Source: Duganella sp. BJB476
GTDB lineage: Bacteria; Pseudomonadota; Gammaproteobacteria; Burkholderiales; Burkholderiaceae_D
Assembly (NCBI RefSeq): GCF_003416895.1
Contig: NZ_QVIO01000006.1
Coordinates: forward strand, 372,001-436,000
Length of the DNA stretch: 64,000 bases
Reading direction: 5' to 3'
The position numbers were made by a program, and so were the translations under genes. Of the stretch, positions 55,317 to 63,994 are shown in pieces. Numbering within the stretch: the first letter of the stretch is position 1; each line of letters begins with the position of its first letter. Under the pieces are notes generated by a model, which made no database searches, had not been told where the DNA came from, and worked only from the letters and a program-made list of their open reading frames with translations.

Positions 55317-58300
55317 ATGAATCGAGTTTCGACCAATCCTGATTTCGTAGCTGACGCGCTGGCGCTGATCGGCGTTCCCGCGTGCGCCTATGGCACCGAT
55401 GGCGTGGTGCTGGCTGCCAATCCGGAGCTGGTGGAGTTGCTGGGTTTCGACCCCGGCGGCAGGCCGATAGCCGACCTGTTCGCGCGCCACGTGCGCGGCG
55501 CCAGCGTCGAGGCGCTCGACGCGGCGCTGGAGGCCTCCAATGCGGGCCGGCGCTGGGACAGCTGCCTGACCTGCGCCAACGGCCAATACCTGTCGGTGCA
55601 GGCATGGAGCAAGCCGCTGCCGGCCAGTTCGGCGGTGCAGGGCGCCACCATCGTCTTCCACGACATCAGCGCGGTGGAGCGCGACCAGCGCTCCCTGCGC
55701 AAGACGCTGCTGGAGCAGCAGGCCATCCTGGAGAACGCCGCCGTCGGCATCCTGTTCAGCAAGGACGGGGTTATCCAGGAGTGCAATATCCGCTGCGCCG
55801 AAATGCTGGGCTACAGCCGCCAGGAGCTGGAAGGCGTGGCCAGCGTCACCGTCTATCCGAGCGAAGCGGACTTCGTCGACCTGGGCCGCAAGGCCGGCCC
55901 GCCGCTGTCGCAGGGCCTGTCCTTCATGCAGGAGGCGCAGTTGCGCCGCAAGGATGGCTCGCTGTTCTGGGCCCGCCTGTTCGGCCGCGCCATCGATCCT
56001 ATCCACACCGCCGAAGGCACGGTATGGATCATGGAAGACATCAACGAGCACCGCATCGACGAAGAGAAGCTGCGCCGCGCGCTGCTGGAGATGCAGGCCA
56101 TCATGGACAGCGCGCCGCTGGCGATCGGCTTCCAGCGCGACAACCGCATCCTGCGCTACAACCACCGCTTCGCCGAATTCTTCGGCTTCAACGACGATGG
56201 CGGCGTCGGCCAGCTGACGTCGACGCTGTATCCGTCGCAGGAAGCGTTCGACGCGGTGGTGCGCAAGGCGCGGCCGCTGCTGGCGCGCGGCAAGCCCTAC
56301 CAGGCCGAGATGGAGATGCGGCGCCAGGACGGCTCGACCTTCTGGGCGCACGCCTTCGGCTACGTGATCAATCCGGGCCGCACGCAGCAGGACACCATCT
56401 GGATCTTCGACGACCGCAGCGCGCAGAAGCGGCATGAAGAGGCGACCCGCCAGCTGCTGCTGGAGCAGAAGGCGATCCTGGACAACGCCTCGGTCGGCAT
56501 CCTGTTCAGCAAGGCGCAGGTCATGTTGAGCTGTAATCCGCGCATGGCGGAGATGTTCGGCTACGACATCGACGAAATGGTGGGGCAGCCGTCGGCCATG
56601 GTGTTCCCGTCGCAGGAGCGCTACGAGGAATTCGGCCGCGAGGCCGCGCCCTTGCTGGGCACCGGCCGGCCGTTCGAGAAAAAGGAATACGAGTTCAAAC
56701 GCCGGGATGGCAGCTTGTTCTGGTGTCGCGTGCGCGCCAAGGCGGTGGACGACGCGCACAGCGAAGGCGGCACCATCTGGATCCTGGAGGACGTGACCAG
56801 CACGCGCCAGACGCAGATGGAGGTCGAGGCCATCATGACCAACGCCTCGATGAGCATCCTGTTCACCAAGAACCGCGTCATCACACGCTACAACCGCGGC
56901 TTCGGCGAGATGTTCCGCTACGAGGGCGACGCCGGCCTGGGCCTGCCCGGCCGCGCGCTGTATCCGTCGCAGGAGTCCTACGAAAAACTGGGCGCGCAAG
57001 CCTATCCCTTCCTGTCGATCGGCAAGCCGTTCCAGATCGAGATGGAGATGCGCCGCTCCGACGATACCCTGATGTGGGCGCAGCTGATCGGCTACGTGGT
57101 CAATCCCGACGATCCGACCCAGGGCACGATCTGGGTGATCGAGGACCGCACCGAGCAAAAGCGCGCCGAGGAATCGCTGCGCAACGCGCTGCTGGAAAAC
57201 CAGGCCATCCTGGACAGCGCGGTGCTGGGCATCTCGGTGGTGGAGCAGGGCCGCAACCTGCGCTGCAACACCAAGATGGAGGAGCTGTTCGGCTACGCGC
57301 CCGGCGAGATGAACCAGCTGAGCGTGCAGGCCTTCTACGCCGACAAGGATGCGTGGGAAGCGGCGCGCGCCGCCACCGCCGACGACTTCCACGCCGGCCG
57401 CGTGCACGCCTCCGAATACCAGCTGGTGCGCAAGGACGGCAGCACGTTCTGGGGCCGGCTGTCCGGCCGTCCGTTCGACCTGGCGCAGGCCACCGGGCGT
57501 TCGGTATGGCTGGTGGACGATATCACCGAGCGGCGCGAAGCGGCCGATGCGGTCAGCCGCGCGCGCGACGACCTGGAAGTGCGGGTGCTGGAACGCACCG
57601 CCGAACTGGCCGGCGCCAACGCGCTGCTGCAAGGCGAGATCGTCGAACGCCGCCAGGCCGAGGCCCGCGTGCACCACATGGCCTACCACGACAGCCTGAC
57701 CGGCCTGCCGAACCGCGCGCTGCTGTCGGACCGGCTGGACCGCGCCATGCTGGCGGCGCAGCGTTCCGAGCGCCGGCTGGCGGTGATGTTCATCGACCTG
57801 GATCGCTTCAAGACCATCAACGATTCGCTGGGCCACATGACCGGCGACCAGCTGCTGAAGGAAGTGGCGAGCCGCCTGTGCCGCGCGGTGCGCGCCAGCG
57901 ACACCGTGGCCCGCCTGGGCGGCGACGAGTTCGTGGTGCTGGTGCCGGGCATCCGCTCGTCCGAAGAGGCCAGCCATGTGGCGGAGAAGATCATCGAGGC
58001 GCTGTCGGACAGCTTCCCGCTCGAAGGCCGCAACCTGCACATCACGCCGTCGATCGGCATCTGCGTGTATCCGGACGACGGCGGCGACGTCGAGACCCTG
58101 ATGCGCCACGCCGACGCCGCCATGTACCACGCCAAGGCCAGCGGCAGGAACAATTACCAGTACTTCAAAGAGGCGATGAACCAGACGGCGGCGGCCCACT
58201 TCGAGCTGGAGTCCAGCCTGCGCGGCGCGCTGGCGCAGGACGAGTTCGAGCTGCACTTCCAGCCCATCATGGACATCGGCACGCGCCGCCTGCACACGAT

Positions 58301-58961
58301 GGAGGTGCTGCTGCGCTGGCGCCGTGGCGGCGGCGAGCTGGTGCTGCCGGACCACTTCATCCCCATCATCGAGGATAATGGCCTGATCGTGCCGATCGGC
58401 GAGTGGGTGATACGCCAGGCCTGCAAGCAAAGCATGGCGTGGCAGCACGCCGGCCTGGCGCCGGTGCCGCTGGCGGTGAACCTGTCGCCGCGCCAGTTCA
58501 TGCATCGTGGGCTGATCGAGTCGATCCGCGCCATCCTCGACGAAACCGGCATCGATCCGTCGCTGATTGAATTCGAGATCACCGAGACGGCGCTGATGCA
58601 GCACGGCGAGCAGACGCTGGACATCCTGGGCCAGATCAACGCCATGGGTATCCGCTTGTCGATCGACGATTTCGGCACCGGCTATTCAAGCCTGGCCTAC
58701 CTGAAGCGTTTCCCGGTCAAGAAGATCAAGATCGACCGCGCCTTCATCAAGGACCTGGAAGAGAGCGCGGAAGACCGCGCGATTGTGGCGGCGATCATCG
58801 CGCTGTCGGACAGCCTGCAGCTGTCGGTGGTGGCGGAGGGGGTGGAGACCGAAGGCCAGTACGCGCTATTGCAGCGCAACGGCTGCCAGTATGCGCAGGG
58901 CTATCTGTTCTCGCAGCCGGTGCCGCACGCGACGGCCCAGCTGCTGCTGCCCAGGCTTTAA
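55317..58961 (+). CDS. Multi-PAS diguanylate cyclase/phosphodiesterase (GGDEF-EAL)
   Basis: A soluble c-di-GMP enzyme of ~1214 aa. Six PAS domains, each ~120 aa, occupy roughly 55340-57540. They are joined by near-repeated helices such as LLEQQAILENAAVGILFSKD and LLEQKAILDNASVGILFSKA. The GGDEF domain has RASD-N5-GGDEF, so both the product-inhibition I-site (RxxD) and active site are intact. The EAL domain has MEVLLRW, NLSPRQF, EITETAL, IDDFGTGYSSL and VAEGVETEG, all intact, so both activities are possible. The start is uncertain: frame stays open to 55212, but codons before 55317 have low GC at third positions and follow the terminator closely. No membrane segment was seen; the signals sensed are unknown. 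Confidence 0.93.
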   Translation: MNRVSTNPDFVADALALIGVPACAYGTDGVVLAANPELVELLGFDPGGRPIADLFARHVRGASVEALDAALEASNAGRRWDSCLTCANGQYLSVQAWSKPLPASSAVQGATIVFHDISAVERDQRSLRKTLLEQQAILENAAVGILFSKDGVIQECNIRCAEMLGYSRQELEGVASVTVYPSEADFVDLGRKAGPPLSQGLSFMQEAQLRRKDGSLFWARLFGRAIDPIHTAEGTVWIMEDINEHRIDEEKLRRALLEMQAIMDSAPLAIGFQRDNRILRYNHRFAEFFGFNDDGGVGQLTSTLYPSQEAFDAVVRKARPLLARGKPYQAEMEMRRQDGSTFWAHAFGYVINPGRTQQDTIWIFDDRSAQKRHEEATRQLLLEQKAILDNASVGILFSKAQVMLSCNPRMAEMFGYDIDEMVGQPSAMVFPSQERYEEFGREAAPLLGTGRPFEKKEYEFKRRDGSLFWCRVRAKAVDDAHSEGGTIWILEDVTSTRQTQMEVEAIMTNASMSILFTKNRVITRYNRGFGEMFRYEGDAGLGLPGRALYPSQESYEKLGAQAYPFLSIGKPFQIEMEMRRSDDTLMWAQLIGYVVNPDDPTQGTIWVIEDRTEQKRAEESLRNALLENQAILDSAVLGISVVEQGRNLRCNTKMEELFGYAPGEMNQLSVQAFYADKDAWEAARAATADDFHAGRVHASEYQLVRKDGSTFWGRLSGRPFDLAQATGRSVWLVDDITERREAADAVSRARDDLEVRVLERTAELAGANALLQGEIVERRQAEARVHHMAYHDSLTGLPNRALLSDRLDRAMLAAQRSERRLAVMFIDLDRFKTINDSLGHMTGDQLLKEVASRLCRAVRASDTVARLGGDEFVVLVPGIRSSEEASHVAEKIIEALSDSFPLEGRNLHITPSIGICVYPDDGGDVETLMRHADAAMYHAKASGRNNYQYFKEAMNQTAAAHFELESSLRGALAQDEFELHFQPIMDIGTRRLHTMEVLLRWRRGGGELVLPDHFIPIIEDNGLIVPIGEWVIRQACKQSMAWQHAGLAPVPLAVNLSPRQFMHRGLIESIRAILDETGIDPSLIEFEITETALMQHGEQTLDILGQINAMGIRLSIDDFGTGYSSLAYLKRFPVKKIKIDRAFIKDLEESAEDRAIVAAIIALSDSLQLSVVAEGVETEGQYALLQRNGCQYAQGYLFSQPVPHATAQLLLPRL

Positions 58962-58962
58962 C

Positions 58963-59727
58963 TTAATCCAGCGTGGCGATCACCGGAGCGTGGTCGGACG
59001 GCTGTTCCCACTTGCGCGGTGCGCGGTCGATCACGCAGGCGCTGCAACGGGCCACCAGCGCCGGCGACAGCAGGATGTGATCGATGCGCAGGCCTTTGTT
59101 GAGGCGGAAGCCCAGCGCGCGGTAGTCCCACCAGCTGAACGATTTTTCCGGCTGTTCGAACAGGCGGTAGGAATCGGTCAGGCCGATGTCGAGCAAACGG
59201 GTGAGGGCGGCGCGCTCCTTGTCGGATACCAGCACCTGGCCGGCCCACGCGGCCGGATCGTGGACGTCGCGGTCTTCCGGCGCGATGTTGTAGTCGCCCA
59301 GCACCGCCAGCTGCGGATGCAGCGCGGCTTCTTCCTTGATCCAGTCGTGGAACGACGACAGCCAGCCCAATTTGTACTCGTATTTGTCGGAGTCGACGCT
59401 TTGGCCGTTGGGCACGTAGGCGCACACCACGCGCACGCCATCGATGGTGGCGGCCAGGATGCGCTGCTGCGGGTCTTCGTAGCGCGGATTGTTCTTGATG
59501 ACGTCGGCGATCGGCAGTTTGGACAGGATGGCGACGCCGTTATAGGTTTTCTGGCCACTGTAGGCGACCTGATAGCCGGCGGCCTCGATGGCGGCCACCG
59601 GAAACTTGTCGTCCGTTAATTTTGTTTCTTGAATGCAGAGGACATCGATAGGGTTCTCCTCTAGCCATTTCAAGACGTGCGTCAGGCGAACGTTGAGTGA
59701 GTTAACATTCCATGTGGCTATTTTCAT
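58963..59727 (-). CDS. xthA: Exodeoxyribonuclease III
   Basis: A 254-aa AP endonuclease and 3'-5' exonuclease for base-excision repair. It starts MKIATWNVNSLNVRLTHVLK. Catalytic motifs are LCIQETKLTDD (Glu), YVPNGQSVDSDKYEYKLGWL, GDYNIAPEDRDVHDP, RIDHILLS and SDHAPVIATLD (Asp-His). Length is that of ExoA/XthA. AAGGA lies ~12 nt before the ATG; the open upstream extension is AT-rich and not conserved. It converges on the GGDEF-EAL gene with one base between the stop codons. Confidence 0.95.
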   Translation of the reverse strand: MKIATWNVNSLNVRLTHVLKWLEENPIDVLCIQETKLTDDKFPVAAIEAAGYQVAYSGQKTYNGVAILSKLPIADVIKNNPRYEDPQQRILAATIDGVRVVCAYVPNGQSVDSDKYEYKLGWLSSFHDWIKEEAALHPQLAVLGDYNIAPEDRDVHDPAAWAGQVLVSDKERAALTRLLDIGLTDSYRLFEQPEKSFSWWDYRALGFRLNKGLRIDHILLSPALVARCSACVIDRAPRKWEQPSDHAPVIATLD

Positions 59728-60145
59728 CTGAGTCAGTGTCCTTGCGGGTTTTGGGGGAGGCTTTAGCCTGCATGAGCGAATCTTACAGCATCTTGATTTA
59801 ACACATGGGATTGTTAATTTGACGATTTTTATAAAAAAACATGAAAAAGTCTTTCGTGCGGGCACTGCCAACGCCTAAAATGTTGCAAAATGTGTGAAAT
59901 TAAAAAAAAATTGCTAGGAGTGTCTCGTTGTTGTCAAAATAGAACGGTAAATAAAGACAAAATAAGCAAAATAGAAATATACTGATACAAATTGGGTGGA
60001 AAACTTGTATTTCCGTCGAGCAATCAAAAATAGTAGTGTCCGGGGTTCATTTTTGTGTTGTACATCAACAAGAAATGGTACTATAGGGAAATTACTTGTG
60101 GTTTTAACAGTGAATTGCGCGTAGCGCATTTACAAAGGAATTAAA
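59728..60145. other. 418-bp AT-rich intergenic region
   Basis: This is the most AT-rich stretch of the window, especially 59800-60100. It separates xthA from an unrecognised gene at 60146 and must hold both promoters. A TACTAT -10-like box lies at 60079 but lacks a good -35. The small inverted repeat TGCGC-GTA-GCGCA is just before the next gene. The only ORF (71 codons, minus strand) has no ribosome site or family resemblance. No tRNA or known RNA was recognised. Confidence 0.5.
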
Positions 60146-60553
60146 ATGCGAGCTGCATTCGAGACGTGGGCGCAGAAAGACGGTCACATCGTCCGACGCC
60201 GGGAAGACAAACCAGAAGAGTACCTGGTTTTTGAAACGCAACGCCGCTGGGTCATCTGGCAAGCTGCGTTGGAGCACGGCAAAACGCCGGGCGGCCGCAA
60301 GACGGCTGCACAAAAGGAAGCCGCCGCGCTGGAAAAGGCCAAGGCTGCCGTTCAACGTCCGCCGGTCATCAACTCCGACGAGGCTGAGGTGCGCAACCAG
60401 GTGCTGAACGAAGTGCTGGATGCGTTCTCCACCCTGGGCGGTGAACGTGGCATGGACGATATCCTGAAAGTGGTGCAGGGTCTGAAGAAGAAGCAGCAAG
60501 AGCAGGCGGAAGAACGCATTGCAGCGGCTGAGCCGGTACGGCATAACGCCTGA
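60146..60553 (+). CDS. Conserved-looking hypothetical protein, unrecognised
   Basis: A 135-aa soluble protein preceded by a good AAAGGA site. The N-terminal half (AFETWAQKDGHIVRRREDKP, EYLVFETQRRWVIWQAALEH) looks like a small folded domain with aromatic residues. A Lys/Ala-rich helical linker (KTAAQKEAAALEKAKAA) and a helical C-terminus follow (EVRNQVLNEVLDAFSTLGG, ILKVVQGLKKKQQEQAEER). It has no signal peptide or membrane segment. It ends 5 nt before a DUF1653 gene, so the two form an operon. I do not recognise the family and give no function. Confidence 0.78.
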   Translation: MRAAFETWAQKDGHIVRRREDKPEEYLVFETQRRWVIWQAALEHGKTPGGRKTAAQKEAAALEKAKAAVQRPPVINSDEAEVRNQVLNEVLDAFSTLGGERGMDDILKVVQGLKKKQQEQAEERIAAAEPVRHNA

Positions 60554-60558
60554 CCCGG

Positions 60559-60747
60559 ATGCGCTTCAAGCACTACAAAGGGGGCCTCTACGAACTGGTA
60601 TGCGAGGCCATCCTGGAATCCGATCTGAGTGCCATGATCGTTTATCGCGCCGCGAACGGATCCATCTGGACCCGGCCGAAAGACGTGTTTTTTGAAATGA
60701 TCGAAGTCGATGGCGTAAAAGTGCAACGCTTTACGCCTCTTGATTGA
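60559..60747 (+). CDS. DUF1653 domain protein
   Basis: A 62-aa small protein matching DUF1653: MRFKHYKGGLYELVCEAILE, then MIVYRAANGSIWTRPKDVFF and EVDGVKVQRFTPLD. The family keeps HYKGG.Y and VYR...W.RP motifs, all present. Its function is not established. It follows the 135-aa gene after 5 nt and is probably cotranscribed with it. Confidence 0.88.
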   Translation: MRFKHYKGGLYELVCEAILESDLSAMIVYRAANGSIWTRPKDVFFEMIEVDGVKVQRFTPLD

Positions 60748-60807
60748 GCATATAGAACCGTTCGCGGGCTGCTACACTGGTCTGACCCACTAACCCTGAG
60801 GCAGACC

Positions 60808-61263
60808 ATGTATTTCCGCCCCGTTGCAGCCGCCGTTGCCAGCGCTTCCGCGCTGCTATCCCTATTGGCCGGCTGCGCCTCCCTGACTGAATCCACCCAA
60901 CAAAACGTGCTGGTGCAAACCGTGCTCGATCATCGCGAGATCGCCGGTGTCGGCTGCGTGCTGTACAACGACGTCGGCAAATGGTTCGTGACCACGCCAG
61001 CGCGCGTTACGTTGCGCAAGAGCGCGGGCGCGCTGCGCATCGATTGCCAGAAAGAGGGCGCGGGCTGGGCCTACGAAAAGGTCGACTCCAAGGTGGACGG
61101 GAATCTGTGGGGGAATCTGGCGCTGACGGCGGGTGTCGGCTACTTCATCGACAAGAATACCGGCGCGGCTTATGACTATCCAGCCACGCTGACGGTGGTG
61201 ATGCACCCGGCGGCGGAGCGCGATGCGCTGCCGCCGCCGGCTGCCGGGGTGACGCTCTATTAG
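60808..61263 (+). CDS. Small lipoprotein of unknown function
   Basis: A 151-aa protein with a lipoprotein signal: ASALLSLLAGCASLTES, with the lipobox LLAGC. The mature part (EIAGVGCVLYNDVGKWFVTT, ARVTLRKSAGALRIDCQKEG) looks like a small beta domain with two Cys. A glycine-rich segment follows (GNLALTAGVGYFIDKNTGAA) resembling the membrane-inserting turn seen in several PEGA-like lipoproteins. Its stop codon overlaps the convergent pepA stop. GAGG precedes the ATG. Family name not known to me. Confidence 0.82.
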   Translation: MYFRPVAAAVASASALLSLLAGCASLTESTQQNVLVQTVLDHREIAGVGCVLYNDVGKWFVTTPARVTLRKSAGALRIDCQKEGAGWAYEKVDSKVDGNLWGNLALTAGVGYFIDKNTGAAYDYPATLTVVMHPAAERDALPPPAAGVTLY

Positions 61264-62756
61264 TTGGTACGGCCGATCAGGAAGTTCGACAGCAGCGGTA
61301 CCGGACGGCCGGTAGCACCTTTGGCGCCGCCCGATTTCCATGCGGTACCGGCGATGTCCAGGTGGGCCCAGGTGTACTTGCGGGTGAAGTTCTCCAGGAA
61401 GGCCGCGGCGGTGCACGACGCGCCGCCCGGCGTGCCGATGTTGGCCAGGTCGGCGAAGTTGGACTTCAGCTGCTCGTTGTACTCTTCACCGATCGGCAGG
61501 CGCCACGCGGTGTCGCCGGCGGCTTTACCTGCGGCCATGATCTCGTCGGCCAGTTTGTTGTGGGTGTCGTCGTCACGCGTGAACAGGCCGCTCTTGTGGT
61601 GGCCCAGGGCGACGATGCAGGCGCCGGTCAGCGTGGCGATGTCGATCACGGCGGCCGGGTTGAAGCGCTCGGCGTAGGCCAGCGCATCGCACAGCACCAG
61701 GCGGCCTTCGGCGTCGGTGTTCAGGATCTCGATAGTCAGGCCGTTCATCGAGGTGACGATGTCGCCCGGCTTGGTGGCGCGGCCGGAAGGCATGTTCTCG
61801 CAGGCGGCGATCACGCCGATCACGTTCAGCTTCAGGTTCATCTCGCCGATGGCGCGGAAGGTGCCCAGCACCGACGCGGCGCCGCCCATGTCGTACTTCA
61901 TCTCGTCCATGCCTGGACCGGCCTTCAGCGAAATGCCGCCGGTGTCGAAGGTGATGCCTTTACCGACCAGCACCACCGGCGCATCCTTAGGCTTGCCGCC
62001 CATGTGCTTGAGGATGATGAACTTCGGCGGCTGCTCGCTGCCGTTGGTGACGGACAGGAAGCTGTTCATCTTCAGCGCTTCCAGCTGTTTGCGGTCCAGC
62101 ACTTCAACGTCGAACTTGTAGTCCTTGCCCAGCTTCTTGGCGGTGTTGGCCAGGTAGGTCGGGGTGCAGATGTTGGCCGACAGGTTGCCCAGTTCCTTGG
62201 TCAGGTCCATGCCGTTGGCGATCGCCTCGGCCTGGGCCAGCGCCAGCTTGGTGGCGGCGGTATTCGGCACGGCCAGCGCGATTTTCTTCACGCCGGTTGG
62301 CGCCGGATCCTTCTTGCTCTTCTGGCCATCGGTGCGGAACACGCTTTCGTGCGCGCTTTGCACCACGCAGCGGATCGCCCAATTGACGTCGCGCTCTTTC
62401 ACTTCGGTCATCGGCAGTGCGATAATAGCGTCGCTCGCGCCCAGCGCGGAGAAAGCCTTCAGCGCCGCGGACACGCCGCTGGCGAAATTCTTCTCGCTGA
62501 CGCCATCGTCGCTACCCAGGCCGACCAGCAGCACGCGTTCGGCGCTCGCGCCTTTCACGCCGCGCAGCAGCAGGGTGGTGCCGGCTTTGCCGGAGATGTC
62601 GCCGGACTTCAGCGCAGCCGTGATTTCACCGGAACCATCCAGCGCCTTGGCGGCCTGCGACAGCTTCTTGTTCTCAAAGACCGCGACGGCGACAACGCCG
62701 GCTTTGGCCGAAGCGATGGTGTTTTTTGTGTCGAATGCTTTTATGCTAAAGTCCAT
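61260..62756 (-). CDS. pepA: Leucyl aminopeptidase PepA
   Basis: A 498-aa M17 metallopeptidase. The metal- and substrate-binding motifs are LVGKGITFDTGGISLKAGPG (Lys, Asp) and EILNTDAEGRLVLCDALAYA (Asp, Glu, Arg). The C-terminal domain has YTWAHLDIAGTAW. It removes N-terminal residues in the cytoplasm; in E. coli PepA also binds DNA in Xer recombination. It is divergent from lptF with a 101-bp gap, the conserved neighbourhood in proteobacteria. The stop overlaps the lipoprotein gene stop by 4 bp. Confidence 0.97.
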   Translation of the reverse strand: MDFSIKAFDTKNTIASAKAGVVAVAVFENKKLSQAAKALDGSGEITAALKSGDISGKAGTTLLLRGVKGASAERVLLVGLGSDDGVSEKNFASGVSAALKAFSALGASDAIIALPMTEVKERDVNWAIRCVVQSAHESVFRTDGQKSKKDPAPTGVKKIALAVPNTAATKLALAQAEAIANGMDLTKELGNLSANICTPTYLANTAKKLGKDYKFDVEVLDRKQLEALKMNSFLSVTNGSEQPPKFIILKHMGGKPKDAPVVLVGKGITFDTGGISLKAGPGMDEMKYDMGGAASVLGTFRAIGEMNLKLNVIGVIAACENMPSGRATKPGDIVTSMNGLTIEILNTDAEGRLVLCDALAYAERFNPAAVIDIATLTGACIVALGHHKSGLFTRDDDTHNKLADEIMAAGKAAGDTAWRLPIGEEYNEQLKSNFADLANIGTPGGASCTAAAFLENFTRKYTWAHLDIAGTAWKSGGAKGATGRPVPLLSNFLIGRTN

Positions 62757-62857
62757 TTGATTCTCCGTGTCGTGTACGAATTGCCAGCCTGTTTGAGAGG
62801 CTGTTATTTAAACTTGTGGCCCTGTGAGGCCCTTAACTACCGAATTATAACTTTCGA

Positions 62858-63994
62858 ATGATCTTTCAACGCGCCCTAAGACGTGAAATGGCAAGTGCCG
62901 CCGGCGCCACCTTCACCGTGCTGTTCAGCATCTGCGTCACCTGGACACTGATTGGTGTCCTCGGCATGGCTGCCGGCGGCAAGGTAGCCTCCGGCGACGT
63001 GCTCGCGCTGATCGCTTTCGCAGCCTTGAATTATCTGCCAACTCTTGTGATCCTCACCAGCTTTATTTCGGTGCTGATGGTCGTCACGCGCACCTATCGC
63101 GATTCCGAGATGGTGGTGTGGTTCGCTTCTGGCCTGAGTCTGACCAAATGGATAGCGCCGGTGCTGACCTTCGGCCTGCCGCTGGTGCTGGCGACGGCTG
63201 CCCTGAGCTTCGTCGCCACGCCATGGGCCAAGCAGAAAAGCTCGGAATACGTGGAGCGCTTTGAAAAGCGCGAGGATCTGCAGAAGGTCTCGCCTGGGCA
63301 GTTCAAAGAATCGGCATCGGCCAACCGCATCTTCTTCGTCGAGGGCGTGGCCGGCAAGACCGCAGTGGTGCAGAACGTGTTCGTCAACACGGTCGACGAA
63401 CACGGCACCGCCGTCATCGTCGCGCGCGAGGGCGTGGTCAACACCGGCGCCAAGGGCGAACGCTTCCTGGTGCTGAAGAACGGCCGCCGCTACCAGGGCA
63501 CGCCCGGCCAATCGGACTTCCAGACCATGGAGTTCGAGAGCTACAGCATGCGCGTGACCAGCCAGAACCAGGACATGGACACCGAGCGTAATGTCGCCGC
63601 CGTGCCGATCATGGAACTGCTCTCCGATACCACCCCGGTCGGGCGCGCGGAGGTGTTGTGGCGCATCGCGCAGCCGCTCACCTGCCTGGTGCTGATACTG
63701 CTGGCGATCCCGCTGGGCTTTGTCAATCCGCGCGCCGGCAGCTCGGCAAACCTGATCATCGCGCTGCTGATCTTCTTCAGCTACAGCAATATGGTCAAGC
63801 TGGTGGAGGCCAGCGTCAAGCAAGGCAAATCGGCGTTCGTGCTGTCGTGGTGGCCGCTGCACCTGGTCGTCGCGCTGCTGGTGTTCGTGCTGTTCGCCTG
63901 GCGCCTGAACCTGAACCATCGTTACCATCCGCTGGCGTTGTTGGCGGCGTTGAAGCGCTCGCGCGCCGCTGACAAGAAAGTTGTATCGCAATGA
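62858..63994 (+). CDS. lptF: LPS export ABC permease LptF
   Basis: A 378-aa inner-membrane permease of the LptB2FG exporter that extracts LPS and passes it to LptC. It starts MIFQRALRREMASAAGATFT. Membrane helices are in the first ~120 and last ~100 residues, with a periplasmic beta-jellyroll between (KESASANRIFFVEGVAGKTA, VLKNGRRYQGTPGQSDFQTM). The coupling-helix region has SEMVVWFASGLSLTKWIAPV. It is followed by lptG with a 4-nt overlap. Length and topology are normal. Confidence 0.96.
   Translation: MIFQRALRREMASAAGATFTVLFSICVTWTLIGVLGMAAGGKVASGDVLALIAFAALNYLPTLVILTSFISVLMVVTRTYRDSEMVVWFASGLSLTKWIAPVLTFGLPLVLATAALSFVATPWAKQKSSEYVERFEKREDLQKVSPGQFKESASANRIFFVEGVAGKTAVVQNVFVNTVDEHGTAVIVAREGVVNTGAKGERFLVLKNGRRYQGTPGQSDFQTMEFESYSMRVTSQNQDMDTERNVAAVPIMELLSDTTPVGRAEVLWRIAQPLTCLVLILLAIPLGFVNPRAGSSANLIIALLIFFSYSNMVKLVEASVKQGKSAFVLSWWPLHLVVALLVFVLFAWRLNLNHRYHPLALLAALKRSRAADKKVVSQ

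Noticed and set aside
55155..58604. 1149-codon minus-strand frame opposite the GGDEF-EAL gene
   Set aside because: Shadow frame; it also runs across the prp operon terminator.
59914..60129. 71-codon minus-strand ORF in the AT-rich gap
   Set aside because: No ribosome site, AT-driven composition and no recognisable family.
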